This document shows positions 16,494 to 27,387 of a DNA stretch of 36,716 nucleotides, in pieces. The translations under genes and the position numbers were made by a program. The stretch is from Verrucomicrobiota bacterium (GTDB lineage: Bacteria; Pseudomonadota; Gammaproteobacteria; Coxiellales; Coxiellaceae), in NCBI GenBank assembly GCA_013287435.1, contig JABDDU010000014.1, forward strand, positions 1 through 36,716. The letters are read 5' to 3'. Position 1 is the stretch's first letter, and every line of letters starts with the position of its first letter. Below the pieces are notes generated by a model. The model did no database searches. It had not been told where the DNA came from and saw only the letters and a list, made by a program, of their open reading frames with translations.

Positions 16494-17415
16494 TTGTTGT
16501 TTCTCTTCTAATAATATATAGGGGTCGCTTCTTACTTTCATTAAAGTTTTTTCCAATATAAATTCCCATGATCCCGAGAATTCCGATTATGATGCCACCG
16601 ATGAAATATAGAGAGATGATCAGACTGCTCCAGCCAGGTACTGATATGCCAGAAAATATTGAGCGCTGGATAATATATACACCATAACAGAAAGAAAAAA
16701 ACGACATAAAAAAACCTAAACGCACGGATAATCGCAGCGGTTTATCGGAATAAGCGATGACAGTCTCGCTAGCCAGCTTTAATAATTTAGTCATGGTGTA
16801 AGAAGTCTTGCCTTGAAAACGTTCAGCGTGTTCTACATCTATACTGGTAGTGGGAAAGCCAATCCATTGCGTCAATGCACCAAAGAATCTCAGTTGCTCG
16901 CGTACGAGGCGGAAGTTCTTCACCACCTGCTGCGACATTATACGAAAATTACCAACATCCCCATTGTACTTAATGTCAGCAAGATAATTAAATAGCCTGT
17001 AAAACAACCTGGAAATGATTCGTTTCAGTAGAGCGTCGCCACGACGCTCACCTCTTCGTGCTAACACAATATCGTAACCTTCTTTCGCCTTAGCATACAA
17101 ACGTGGAATTTCCTCAGGGCGATCCTGTAAATCGCAATCCATTACTACTACCCATTTGCCGCGACAATAATCTAACCCTGCTGTGATTCCATAGTGCTGA
17201 CCAAAGTTTCGACTAAACTGAATGCCATGTACACGCGCATCAGCCGCAGCAAGTTTTTCGATCACCTGCCACGAGTTGTCCATACTGCAATCTTCGACCA
17301 TCACAATTTCAAAATCTTGCGAAATGCTTCCAAGCGAAACCATCAGTCGTCGATATAATTCATCCAAACAATCTTCTGAATTGTAAACCGGTATAATCAC
17401 AGAAATTTCAATCAT
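16471..17415 (-). CDS. GT2 glycosyltransferase, GtrB/DPM1-like with two C-terminal membrane helices
   Basis: The 314-residue protein has a GT-A domain starting ISVIIPVYNSEDCLDELYRR, with the metal motif VVMDCDLQDRPEEIP near residue 95. It ends with two membrane helices (about 228-252 and 262-288). This is the layout of polyprenyl-phosphate sugar synthases such as GtrB, ArnC and dolichyl-phosphate mannose synthase. It would load a sugar on undecaprenyl phosphate for late modification on the periplasmic side. It is first in its operon and divergent from rmlA. Confidence 0.88.
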   Translation of the reverse strand: MIEISVIIPVYNSEDCLDELYRRLMVSLGSISQDFEIVMVEDCSMDNSWQVIEKLAAADARVHGIQFSRNFGQHYGITAGLDYCRGKWVVVMDCDLQDRPEEIPRLYAKAKEGYDIVLARRGERRGDALLKRIISRLFYRLFNYLADIKYNGDVGNFRIMSQQVVKNFRLVREQLRFFGALTQWIGFPTTSIDVEHAERFQGKTSYTMTKLLKLASETVIAYSDKPLRLSVRLGFFMSFFSFCYGVYIIQRSIFSGISVPGWSSLIISLYFIGGIIIGILGIMGIYIGKNFNESKKRPLYIIRRETTNEVSAID

Positions 17416-17491
17416 TACGATACATATCCTATCTGACCAAACAATTTAAAAACTAGCGGATAAACGGAATTTAATTTAATGTGGGTGAGTT

Positions 17492-17518
17492 TTGTCGAAA
17501 CCATTTTTTCGATATCAT
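17492..17518 (+). promoter_or_regulatory. Candidate rmlA promoter with embedded inverted repeat
   Basis: TTGTCG (17492-17497) and TATCAT (17513-17518) are 15 bases apart, shorter than the optimum. TCGAAA (17495-17500) and TTTCGA (17507-17512) form a 6-bp inverted repeat that nearly fills the spacer, a layout suited to a repressor or activator. AGGA lies 9 bases before the rmlA ATG. The evidence is pattern only. Confidence 0.35.
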
Positions 17519-17548
17519 ACGCTAACATTTTAATTAGGACATTATTTT

Positions 17549-18430
17549 ATGAAGGGAATTATTTTGGCGGGTGGCTTGGGAACGCGCTTGTATCCGCTGA
17601 CCAAAACAACCTCTAAACAATTACTGCCTATTTACGATAAGCCCATGATTTATTATTCACTGTCCACGCTTTTACTGGCCAAGATTCGCGATATATTGCT
17701 CATTTCAACGCCGTGCGATATTACAGCCTATCAACAATTGTTGGGCGATGGCTCGCAGTGGGGTGTATATATTCAGTATGCGATACAACAAAGTCCCGCT
17801 GGACTTGCACAGGCATTTACGCTCGGTGAAAAATTTATTGATAATCAGCCAGTGTGTCTTATTTTGGGTGACAATATTTTCCACGGTCAAAACTTAAGTG
17901 CAGAACTGCAAGCTGCTAAAAACCAATTGATGGGCGCTACTGTTTTTGCCTATTACGTTAAAGATGCGCGTCATTATGGCGTCATTTCTTTTGACCAAAA
18001 CGAAAAAATTATAAATATTGTAGAAAAGCCTAAAAATCCAGCATCACATTGGGCTGTGACCGGTTTATATTTTTATGATAACCAAGTAGTCGATTTTGCA
18101 AAATCAATTAAACCGTCTGCGCGTGGCGAATTAGAAATCACGGACATCAACACACTTTATCTGCAAAAAAAACAATTGCATGCTGTCAAATTGAATCGTG
18201 GATTTGCATGGCTTGATACAGGTACGCATCAATCATTGCTTGAAGCATCGCAATATGTTGCGACACTGGAGCAACGACAAGGGCTAAAAATTGCTTGCCC
18301 CGAAGAAATTGCGTGGCGACTGGGTTATATCACCACTGAACTACTCGAAAAATTAGCAGCGCCGCTAATGAATAATGAATATGGTCAATATCTTTTTAAA
18401 TTACTTCAATCTGAAATGGTGATCGCATGA
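17549..18430 (+). CDS. rmlA: Glucose-1-phosphate thymidylyltransferase
   Basis: The 293-residue protein matches RmlA (RfbA) along its whole length: [20 protein letters not shown] nucleotide-binding loop, [32 protein letters not shown] and [10 protein letters not shown]. It makes dTDP-glucose from dTTP and glucose-1-phosphate in the cytoplasm. Its stop overlaps the rmlB start as ATGA. No rmlC or rmlD follows, so the dTDP sugar is probably not routed to rhamnose by this operon. Confidence 0.97.
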   Translation: MKGIILAGGLGTRLYPLTKTTSKQLLPIYDKPMIYYSLSTLLLAKIRDILLISTPCDITAYQQLLGDGSQWGVYIQYAIQQSPAGLAQAFTLGEKFIDNQPVCLILGDNIFHGQNLSAELQAAKNQLMGATVFAYYVKDARHYGVISFDQNEKIINIVEKPKNPASHWAVTGLYFYDNQVVDFAKSIKPSARGELEITDINTLYLQKKQLHAVKLNRGFAWLDTGTHQSLLEASQYVATLEQRQGLKIACPEEIAWRLGYITTELLEKLAAPLMNNEYGQYLFKLLQSEMVIA

Positions 18431-19413
18431 CGCATGCACCAAAAAAAATATTAGTGACAGGCAGCGCTGGATTTATTGGCAGCAATTTTGTGCGGCAGGA
18501 ATTACAGAATAATTCAGCCGTGACAATCATTAGTTTGGATAAATTAACTTACGCTGGAGATTTAAAAAATTTGGATAACTTGCCGGATGCACACAGACAT
18601 CACTTTATTCAGGGCGATATTTGTGATGCGCATTTGGTGCAAGATATTTTCACGCAACATGATATTGATACCGTTGTGCATTTTGCTGCAGAAAGTCATG
18701 TGGATCGTTCCATTGAAAATCCACGCGCATTTATTGAAACCAATGTTGTAGGGACATTCAATCTACTTGAAATTGCAAGAGAAAATAATTTGAAACGTTT
18801 TCATCATATTTCAACGGATGAAGTGTATGGCAGTCTAGAAAAAAGTGACAATCCATTTACTGAAACGCATGCGTATCAACCAAACTCTCCTTATTCCGCC
18901 TCAAAAGCAGGATCTGATCATTTGGTGCGTGCTTATGCGCATACGTATAGATTGCCAGTTACCCTGTCCAATTGTTCGAATAATTACGGTCCTTTTCAGC
19001 ATCGCGAAAAATTTATTCCAACGATCATTAATGCATGTCTGAACGAAAAAAAAATTCCTGTTTATGGCGATGGCTCCCATATTCGTGATTGGATTTTTGT
19101 AGAAGATCATTGTAATGCGATTAGTTTAATTATTCGAAAAGGATTCATCAATCATACTTACAATGTTGGCGGGCAATGTGAGATAAGTAATTTGCAATTA
19201 GCAAAACTGATTTGTAAATTAATGGACGTGCGCTTTCCAGACAATTCACCCCATGATCGTTTCATTCAATTCGTCAATGATCGTCCCGGTCATGATTGGC
19301 GATACGCCATTGATAACCAAAAAATAGAAACCACATTAGCCTGGAAACCAACAACATCGGTTAAAACAGGATTGAAAAAAACAATTGATTTTTACTGTGA
19401 ACCGGGAATATGA
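18427..19413 (+). CDS. rmlB: dTDP-glucose 4,6-dehydratase
   Basis: The 328-residue protein is an extended SDR of the RmlB type. It has [10 protein letters not shown] at 11-20, the [15 protein letters not shown] segment, [10 protein letters not shown] with the catalytic Thr-Asp-Glu, and [10 protein letters not shown] with Tyr and Lys. It converts dTDP-glucose to dTDP-4-keto-6-deoxyglucose. It is slightly shorter than the usual 350-360 residues but has all catalytic motifs. The keto sugar could feed an aminotransferase and the GNAT at 15783. After it, 19414-19506 holds no gene and no clear terminator. Confidence 0.96.
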   Translation: MTHAPKKILVTGSAGFIGSNFVRQELQNNSAVTIISLDKLTYAGDLKNLDNLPDAHRHHFIQGDICDAHLVQDIFTQHDIDTVVHFAAESHVDRSIENPRAFIETNVVGTFNLLEIARENNLKRFHHISTDEVYGSLEKSDNPFTETHAYQPNSPYSASKAGSDHLVRAYAHTYRLPVTLSNCSNNYGPFQHREKFIPTIINACLNEKKIPVYGDGSHIRDWIFVEDHCNAISLIIRKGFINHTYNVGGQCEISNLQLAKLICKLMDVRFPDNSPHDRFIQFVNDRPGHDWRYAIDNQKIETTLAWKPTTSVKTGLKKTIDFYCEPGI

Positions 19414-19506
19414 ATGTAGCCAGGTTTGACGGAACCAAAAAATTATATCCAGTGATTACGTCAGGGTGACAGAATTAATTGGATAGTGTAGTAGATATAT
19501 TGCGAC

Positions 19507-20559
19507 TCACGACAGCACCTCCCATGTCACAGGCTGCCCATGTTTTACAGGCTCTTTGATAGTGCGCCCAACGACAGCTGGTTGGTGTTTCGTTGCTAAG
19601 CCAAATCCAGGCCTCACGCTGCGAATTGACTCTGTGGTAATAACATCGCCCACTTGTAAATCTTTTGCAAAATACAATGAACGTCTAAATTTTTTTGATT
19701 TTTCTTCGGTTGTTGTCGCTTGATAGGTAACTTTTCCAAGCGCCATCCAAGCGTTTTTAGATTCTTCGATCAGCATTTTTAATTCATGCGGTTCAAGTGA
19801 AAATCCAGAATCGACTCCGCCATCTGCGCGCGACAAGGTAAAATGTTTTTCAATAACAGTTGCACCCAAGGCAACTGCCGCGATAGCAGCACCTATTCCC
19901 ATTGTGTGGTCAGACAAGCCAACAGGGCAGTGAAACATTTCAGATAAATGCGGAATGGTTTTTAAATTCGCATCTGCAGGCGATGCGGGATAAGCGCACG
20001 TGCATTTCAATAAAATAAATTGCTCACAACCATTTTCACGCAATGTTTGCGTCATAAATTGCAAATCACTTAAATCAGCCAGGCCAGTTGATACAATGAT
20101 CGGCTTCCCTGTTCCTGCTACTTTTTTTAAGAGCTGTGCATCGGTATTTTCTAATGAAGCAATTTTATAAGCTGGCACATCCAGTGTTTCCAAAAAATCG
20201 ACTGCGGTTTCATCAAAGGGCGTACTAAAACAAATTAACCCCAGTTCTTTTGCGCGCTGCATAATAGGCGCATGCCATTCCCATGGTGTATGTGCTTCTT
20301 CGTATAAATCATACAAATGACGCCCATACCATAAACTTTTTTTATCCATGATTTTAAATTCATCGCGATCAACATTCAGCGTTATTGTATCAGCGGTGTA
20401 AGTTTGTAATTTAATCGCATGCGCGCCAGCAGTTGCAGCGGCTTTGACAATTTTTAGCGCGCGATCTAATGATTGATTATGATTGCCTGACATTTCTGCA
20501 ATAATAAATGGTGGGTGTGCGTTTCCAATTAAAATATCCGCTATCTTCAATTCTTGCAT
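19507..20559 (-). CDS. pseI: Pseudaminic acid synthase
   Basis: The 350-residue protein belongs to the NeuB family, with the PseI-type start PPFIIAEMSGNHNQSLDRAL (17-36). It has the barrel motifs AIKLQTYTADT, CFSTPFDETAVDFLE, GLSDHTMG and VIEKHFTL, and a C-terminal antifreeze-like (SAF) domain (RRSLYFAKDL, VGDVITTESIRSVRPGFG). It condenses phosphoenolpyruvate with the PseG product to give pseudaminic acid. The TPFDETAVDFLE and AEMSGNHN forms favour PseI over sialic or legionaminic synthases. GGAG sits 8 bases before the ATG. It is divergent from pseG across 98 bp. Confidence 0.93.
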   Translation of the reverse strand: MQELKIADILIGNAHPPFIIAEMSGNHNQSLDRALKIVKAAATAGAHAIKLQTYTADTITLNVDRDEFKIMDKKSLWYGRHLYDLYEEAHTPWEWHAPIMQRAKELGLICFSTPFDETAVDFLETLDVPAYKIASLENTDAQLLKKVAGTGKPIIVSTGLADLSDLQFMTQTLRENGCEQFILLKCTCAYPASPADANLKTIPHLSEMFHCPVGLSDHTMGIGAAIAAVALGATVIEKHFTLSRADGGVDSGFSLEPHELKMLIEESKNAWMALGKVTYQATTTEEKSKKFRRSLYFAKDLQVGDVITTESIRSVRPGFGLATKHQPAVVGRTIKEPVKHGQPVTWEVLS

Positions 20560-20603
20560 GTCGCAATCTCCGCTAATAATGGCGTATACTTTTCACATTT
20601 TGC

Positions 20604-20633
20604 ATGATATAGAAATTCTAAAGACCAAGTCAA
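20604..20633 (-). promoter_or_regulatory. Candidate sigma70 promoter for pseI
   Basis: On the minus strand TTGACT (20633-20628) is followed after 18 bases by TATCAT (20609-20604), or after 16 bases by the overlapping TATATC (20611-20606). It lies in the short pseI-pseG divergent gap, about 45 bases before the pseI ATG. Confidence 0.45.
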
Positions 20634-20657
20634 AGCATTTCAAAAAATGGACAATGT

Positions 20658-21749
20658 ATGAATATTGTGTTTCGAACAGATGCTTCTACTTTAATTGGTT
20701 CTGGTCATGTAATGAGATGTTTAGCTTTAGCGCAAGCTTTTTATTCAAAGGGGCATCGCGTAATTTTTGTTTCTCGAAACCATGTTGGAAACATAAATAA
20801 CATTATTCAGGAACATGGATTTGATCTTAGAATATTATTATTTTCGTCTTCTTGTGATCATAATAACAAATTTGTTTCCAACGATTATTCTCATTGGCTT
20901 GGGACAGATCAGACACAAGATGCAGTAGACACGATATTAGCAATACAATCTATTCCTGTTGATTTACTTATTGTAGATCATTATGCGCTTGGTTATGTAT
21001 GGGAAAAAGAGCTCCGATTTTCTGTAAAGAAAATTTTGGTTATTGATGATCTAGCGAATCGTTTGCATGATGCTGATATTTTGTTGGATCAAAATTATTA
21101 TCCCGATATGCATACTCGCTATAATGAGCTAGTACCTAAAAGTTGTGTAAAATTACTTGGATTAAATTATGTGTTATTACGACCCCTATTTGAACATATA
21201 CAAAAAAAACGATACGCAATAAAAAAAAACAGAATTAATAATATTAAAAATATGCTAATTTATCTTGGTGCCGTGGATATTAATAATATTACGCTAGAGA
21301 TATTAAAAGATTTTCCCGACAGTAAGAAATTTCATGGAGAGATACATGTCATTGTAGGTGATGTCAATCCTAATAAGATTTCGGTTCAAGAATTTTGTTT
21401 GCGTGACAAAAGAATGTTTTATCATTGTCAGCCTTCTTACTATGATCGTTTGTTGATTAATGCTGATTGGTGCATTGGTGCTGGTGGTGGTTCAACGTAC
21501 GAGCGTATTTATATTAACCTAATGAGTACAATAATTTGTGTTTCTGAACATCAAAAGCGAGCAATGGAGTATTTGTCTACTATTATGAATTGTGAATTAT
21601 TTTATGCTAATTCAGTTGCTAAATTAAGGATGATGCTAGAAGATATTGTCACAGATCAAAAAGACAAAAATACCTCAAAGCAAATGCAATTTTCCACAAT
21701 GATGAATTCTGTTGATAAGATTGTTAATAAAATAATATATTATTTATAA
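20658..21749 (+). CDS. pseG: PseG UDP-sugar hydrolase
   Basis: The 363-residue protein matches PseG, the GT-B-like hydrolase that releases UDP from the diacylamino trideoxy-L-altrose precursor of pseudaminic acid. The N-terminus NIVFRTDASTLIGSGHVMRC contains His17, the position of the catalytic base in Campylobacter PseG. Further motifs are LLIVDHYALG, ILVIDDLANRLHDADILLDQN and CIGAGGGSTYER. It is slightly longer than Campylobacter PseG. It faces away from pseI and leads into the ketosynthase operon 93 bp downstream. No strong ribosome-binding site is visible. Confidence 0.93.
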   Translation: MNIVFRTDASTLIGSGHVMRCLALAQAFYSKGHRVIFVSRNHVGNINNIIQEHGFDLRILLFSSSCDHNNKFVSNDYSHWLGTDQTQDAVDTILAIQSIPVDLLIVDHYALGYVWEKELRFSVKKILVIDDLANRLHDADILLDQNYYPDMHTRYNELVPKSCVKLLGLNYVLLRPLFEHIQKKRYAIKKNRINNIKNMLIYLGAVDINNITLEILKDFPDSKKFHGEIHVIVGDVNPNKISVQEFCLRDKRMFYHCQPSYYDRLLINADWCIGAGGGSTYERIYINLMSTIICVSEHQKRAMEYLSTIMNCELFYANSVAKLRMMLEDIVTDQKDKNTSKQMQFSTMMNSVDKIVNKIIYYL

Positions 21750-21842
21750 CTATGTATAATGACGTTTAACTATTTTTTTATACAGCAAAACAGGTCTGAA
21801 AAAAATGATTCACTATTTTATTAACATTGAATTAGCGTAAGA

Positions 21843-22820
21843 ATGAAAATTAAGTTGGAACGAACTGAATATTATCTTCCGCCTCGGAAAGAAAATGGGA
21901 GCGATCTCAAGAAAGATAATCCGGATTGGCGTATTGAGGATATTGAAAAGAAAACGGGTATTTTAGTCCGTCATATTGCAGAACAAAACCAGACTGCAGC
22001 TGACCTGGCGATGTTTGCGGCAGAGAAATTATTTTCATCTGGTTTGTCCAGAAAAGAAATTGACTTTCTAATTTTGGTCACGCAGTCACCTGATTATGTT
22101 TTACCTACAACCGCGTGTATCTTGCAGGATCGTTTGGGTCTTCAGAAGAGCTGCATGGCTTTTGATATTAATCTGGGTTGTTCGGGGTTTATTTACGGAT
22201 TGGCTATTGGTGGATCATTGATTGAAGCTGGAATAGCGAAGCAAGGATTGTTAATTTGTAGCGAAACTTATACGAAATATATTGATAAGTCAGATCGCAC
22301 TTGTAGACCTTTATTTAGTGATGGAGCCTCAGCTACTCTTTTAACCTCTGATTTGAGGGATACATTAGGTCCTTTTGAAATGGGGACTGATGGATCTGGG
22401 TATCATAACTTGATCGTACCTTTCAGTGGTGCACGCCTCGAGCAAGACAACAATCAAAAACGAAAATTATTTATGGATGGAGCCGAAGTTTTTATGTTTA
22501 CTTTGGATGCGGTGCCAAAGTGTGTAAATGCTTTGTTAAATAAAGCGGGAAAAAAAATCAATGATATTGATTTATTTTTTTTTCATCAGGCAAGCAAACT
22601 AGTCATGGATAATATTATTCGTCGTTTGAGCCTGCCGGTAGAAAAAGTTTTTATCAATTATCAGGAAATCGGTAATACTGTTTCCGCATCAATTCCTATA
22701 GCGCTTAAAGATGCAGTAACGAAAAAACGTTTAAAGAATGGAGATTTAATTATGCTTGTTGGTTTTGGAGTGGGACTTTCCTGGGGAGGCTGTTTAGTTG
22801 AGTGGAGAGAAGAAGGATGA
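21843..22820 (+). CDS. Ketoacyl-ACP synthase III (FabH-like)
   Basis: The 325-residue thiolase-fold protein keeps the FabH catalytic triad: Cys113 in DINLGCSGFIYGL, His248 in FFFHQASKLV and Asn278 in EIGNTVSASIPIA. FabH enzymes condense a short acyl-CoA with malonyl-ACP to give a 3-ketoacyl-ACP. Its setting with a reductase, a private ACP and a GNAT points to a dedicated role rather than fatty acid initiation. Its stop overlaps the next start as ATGA. The 93 bp before it holds no gene; the operon may run on from pseG or have its own weak promoter. Confidence 0.92.
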   Translation: MKIKLERTEYYLPPRKENGSDLKKDNPDWRIEDIEKKTGILVRHIAEQNQTAADLAMFAAEKLFSSGLSRKEIDFLILVTQSPDYVLPTTACILQDRLGLQKSCMAFDINLGCSGFIYGLAIGGSLIEAGIAKQGLLICSETYTKYIDKSDRTCRPLFSDGASATLLTSDLRDTLGPFEMGTDGSGYHNLIVPFSGARLEQDNNQKRKLFMDGAEVFMFTLDAVPKCVNALLNKAGKKINDIDLFFFHQASKLVMDNIIRRLSLPVEKVFINYQEIGNTVSASIPIALKDAVTKKRLKNGDLIMLVGFGVGLSWGGCLVEWREEG

Positions 22821-23500
22821 TTATTTTAACTGGCGCTTCAGGAGGAATTGGAAAGGAAATTTTGCCTTACCTTTTAAACATAGATAAAGTGATTGGGATT
22901 TATAATAAGACAGTGCCACAACCATCAGACAATAAAAGATTAGTTTATGAGCAATTAAATTTGGAAAGTTCAACTGAAATTCAATCTTTTGTTAGTAAAT
23001 GGAGCGACAAACTGTCTAAAGTAACTATCGTGCATTTTGCTGCCTTAAAAATTGATAATATCACTGCCAATTTTACGGATACTGATTGGGATCATATGAT
23101 GGGAGTAAATTTAAAAGGCAACTTTCTTCTTACTAAGGCCTTATTACCTCATATGGTTAAAGAGCAGTGGGGACGGATTATTCATATTTCTTCTTGTGGT
23201 GCATTGAATGGGGATGTTGGAACAATAGCCTATTCGACAAGTAAAACTGGGCTGATGGGAATGTCGCGTGTTTTGGCAAAAGAACATGCCAGATTCAATA
23301 TTACCTCAAATGTTTTAATTCTTGGACATTTTGAGGTTGGTTTATATAATCAACTTAGTGATGATTTGAAGAAAATCCTGTTGAATCAAATTCCGTCTAA
23401 AACACTTGGAAAATCTTCAGATATTTTTAATGCGATAGAATTTTTGATGAAATCACAATATGTTAATGGCGCAGCTATTAATATTGATGGCGGAATTTGA
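22817..23500 (+). CDS. FabG-like SDR (3-ketoacyl reductase candidate)
   Basis: The 227-residue classical SDR has the cofactor loop LTGASGGIGKE, then VHFAALK. The active site has Ser in IIHISSCGALNG and Tyr-Lys in AYSTSKTGLMG. The C-terminus YVNGAAINIDGGI is typical of FabG and related reductases. The ATG at 22817 overlaps the stop of the ketosynthase gene, with GGAG about 10 bases upstream. A GTG at 22802 is less likely. Next to a ketosynthase and an ACP, reduction of 3-ketoacyl-ACP to 3-hydroxyacyl-ACP is the natural role (inference). Confidence 0.87.
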   Translation: MIILTGASGGIGKEILPYLLNIDKVIGIYNKTVPQPSDNKRLVYEQLNLESSTEIQSFVSKWSDKLSKVTIVHFAALKIDNITANFTDTDWDHMMGVNLKGNFLLTKALLPHMVKEQWGRIIHISSCGALNGDVGTIAYSTSKTGLMGMSRVLAKEHARFNITSNVLILGHFEVGLYNQLSDDLKKILLNQIPSKTLGKSSDIFNAIEFLMKSQYVNGAAINIDGGI

Positions 23501-23518
23501 TTTTGAAGGCGGTAATAT

Positions 23519-24244
23519 ATGCTAGAGCAACTTAAGTATCAATTTAAGATGGGCAAAAATAGAGAATTGGAATTAGATATGCCAGAGGGAGTCTTTACTC
23601 CCACAGGAACCAGTAAGGTTTTGATCAAAGCAGCGGGAGAGTTTATTAAGCAGCCGGGAAAACTGCTTGATTTGGGTTGTGGTTGTGGAGTAGTGGGGAT
23701 TTCGTTGCAACAACTAGGACTCATTGAAGGTTCTCTTTATGTGTCAGACCTGAGTCAAAAAGCGGTTGACTGTGTGGAAACGAATGCAAAACAATACAAC
23801 TGCCCAATTGTAGCAAAATGCGGTCCGCTATTTGAGCCGTGGAAAGAAGAAAAATTTGATTATATTGTTGATGATGTTTCCGGAGTTTCAGATATCGTTG
23901 CGAAAATTTCTCCCTGGTTTGATAATGTGCCATGCGACTCTGGCATGGATGGAACAGAACTGATAGTGCAGGTTATTCAAGAAGCTCATCGGCATTTAAA
24001 TCCTTTTGGGAAATTATTTTTCCCCGTTGTTTCTTTTTCGAATGCAGACAAGATACTAAAAGTGGCGCATCAAAATTTCTCGCAAGTTGTGCGTCTGGCT
24101 CATGAAGAATGGCCCTTACCGCACGAAATGAATCAGCATGTCGCACTATTAAAAAAACTCCAGGAGAAAGGGGTTATTCAGATTACAGAAAAATTTGGCC
24201 TGGTTCTTTGGTTTACAGATGTTTATGTTGCATATAATGAATAA
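23519..24244 (+). CDS. Class I methyltransferase (HemK/PrmA-like fold) with altered active-site motif
   Basis: The 241-residue protein has SAM motif I at about 49-60 (LLDLGCGCGVVGISLQ) and motif II (LYVSDLSQKAVDCVETN). It looks like the small-domain methyltransferases related to HemK and RsmC, but the expected NPPY tetrad is replaced by DVSG (119-122, in IVDDVSGVSD). Loss of NPPY argues against methylation of a planar amide or base nitrogen. In this operon an acyl chain, hydroxyl or sugar is a more likely acceptor. A GAAGGCGG ribosome-binding site is 6 bases before the ATG. Confidence 0.8.
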   Translation: MLEQLKYQFKMGKNRELELDMPEGVFTPTGTSKVLIKAAGEFIKQPGKLLDLGCGCGVVGISLQQLGLIEGSLYVSDLSQKAVDCVETNAKQYNCPIVAKCGPLFEPWKEEKFDYIVDDVSGVSDIVAKISPWFDNVPCDSGMDGTELIVQVIQEAHRHLNPFGKLFFPVVSFSNADKILKVAHQNFSQVVRLAHEEWPLPHEMNQHVALLKKLQEKGVIQITEKFGLVLWFTDVYVAYNE

Positions 24245-24259
24245 AAGAAGGAAGGAAAT

Positions 24260-24505
24260 ATGGTAATAGTAAGCGAACAAGAAGTTTTAGCAGTTATCCA
24301 GGAAGCGTTGGGTCTTGATGCGAAGTCAATTACATTAGAAAGTTCAGTTTTGAATGTTAATGAGTGGGATTCTTTAGGGCATCTTGGGATTCTTACCGCT
24401 CTCGATAAGTTTTTCGTGGGAAGAGTAGCAACTATAAAAGATATGGCTAAGGCCAACTCAGTTAGTAAAATTTTACAGATACTTAAAAATAATTCTTTAA
24501 TTTAG
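24260..24505 (+). CDS. Dedicated acyl carrier protein
   Basis: The 81-residue acidic helical protein has the phosphopantetheine site NEWDSLGHLGIL, with Ser38 in the DSL motif. This is the normal size and layout of a discrete ACP. A strong AAGGAAGG ribosome-binding site precedes the ATG, 15 bases after the methyltransferase stop. The divergence from a housekeeping AcpP (WDS instead of the usual ADS, less acidic helix II) suggests a specialised carrier. It would hold the chain made by the upstream ketosynthase and reductase and present it to the downstream GNAT. Confidence 0.9.
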   Translation: MVIVSEQEVLAVIQEALGLDAKSITLESSVLNVNEWDSLGHLGILTALDKFFVGRVATIKDMAKANSVSKILQILKNNSLI

Positions 24506-24525
24506 TTGTTGCGCGGGAGGACAAC

Positions 24526-25195
24526 ATGAAAGATTTCAAAAAAACCATTAAGAACTTAAAAGAAAGGACATTTAAAGAAGCAAAATCTAAATCATTACAA
24601 ATTTTTAATTCCAAAAATGAAAAAATTGGCTCATTAGTCCCTGTTGGTGATTGGATTTTAGAAGATAAAGAAAAAATTGGGTTAATATGCGCCTGGCGTC
24701 AAAAAGCAATGCTGATGTCTTTAACACATTTTCAATCAACCTATGAAAAAACTTATGCATTCCTTCAAAATTTCTCTGTTGCGCTAGAAAATCGTCTTTT
24801 GTTTCTTATTTATGACAGAGATGACAGTTTTTTAGGTCACATTGGTGTCGCTAATGTTAATGCTTTGTCGTTTGAGCTGGATAATCTTGTTCGAGGCGTT
24901 AGTGGTGGCGGCCCACAGTTAATATATTTTGCAGAAATTACTTTGCTTGATTGGTGTTTTAGGAATCTTGGAATTAACTATTCAAACGGAAAAGTACTTT
25001 CTTATAATTGGACGGCGCTTTCATTACATGAGGAAGTGGGTTATTCCGTTGTTGAACAAATACCATTGCTTAGAAACGAAAAAGACGGCAATGTTGCTCA
25101 TGAATTTGTATCTTTAGATGACACAAATGTTGATTATTCATGCATAAGCATATCTATAAAAAAAGATGAGTTTTATAAAAAAGCGCACTGGCTTG

Positions 25196-25203
<8 letters not shown>
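24526..25203 (+). CDS. GNAT-family N-acyltransferase, candidate PseH-like acyl-ACP user
   Basis: The 225-residue protein has a GNAT core at about 50-180: FLGHIGVANV, ELDNLVRGVSGGGPQLIYFA as the cofactor-binding region, and NWTALSLHEEVGYSVVEQIP as the terminal motif. It has an N-terminal extension of about 50 residues beyond a minimal PseH. It is fifth in the ketosynthase operon, directly after the ACP, with GGGAGGA before its ATG. It also abuts pseC. It is the best candidate for the missing N-acylation step between PseC and PseG, perhaps using a non-acetyl group from the ACP (inference). Confidence 0.78.

Positions 25204-27387
<2,184 letters not shown>

Noticed and set aside
19428-19443. GGTT-TGACGG-AACC hairpin after rmlB as a terminator
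   Set aside because: The stem is only 4 bp and is followed by A residues rather than T on the rmlB strand.
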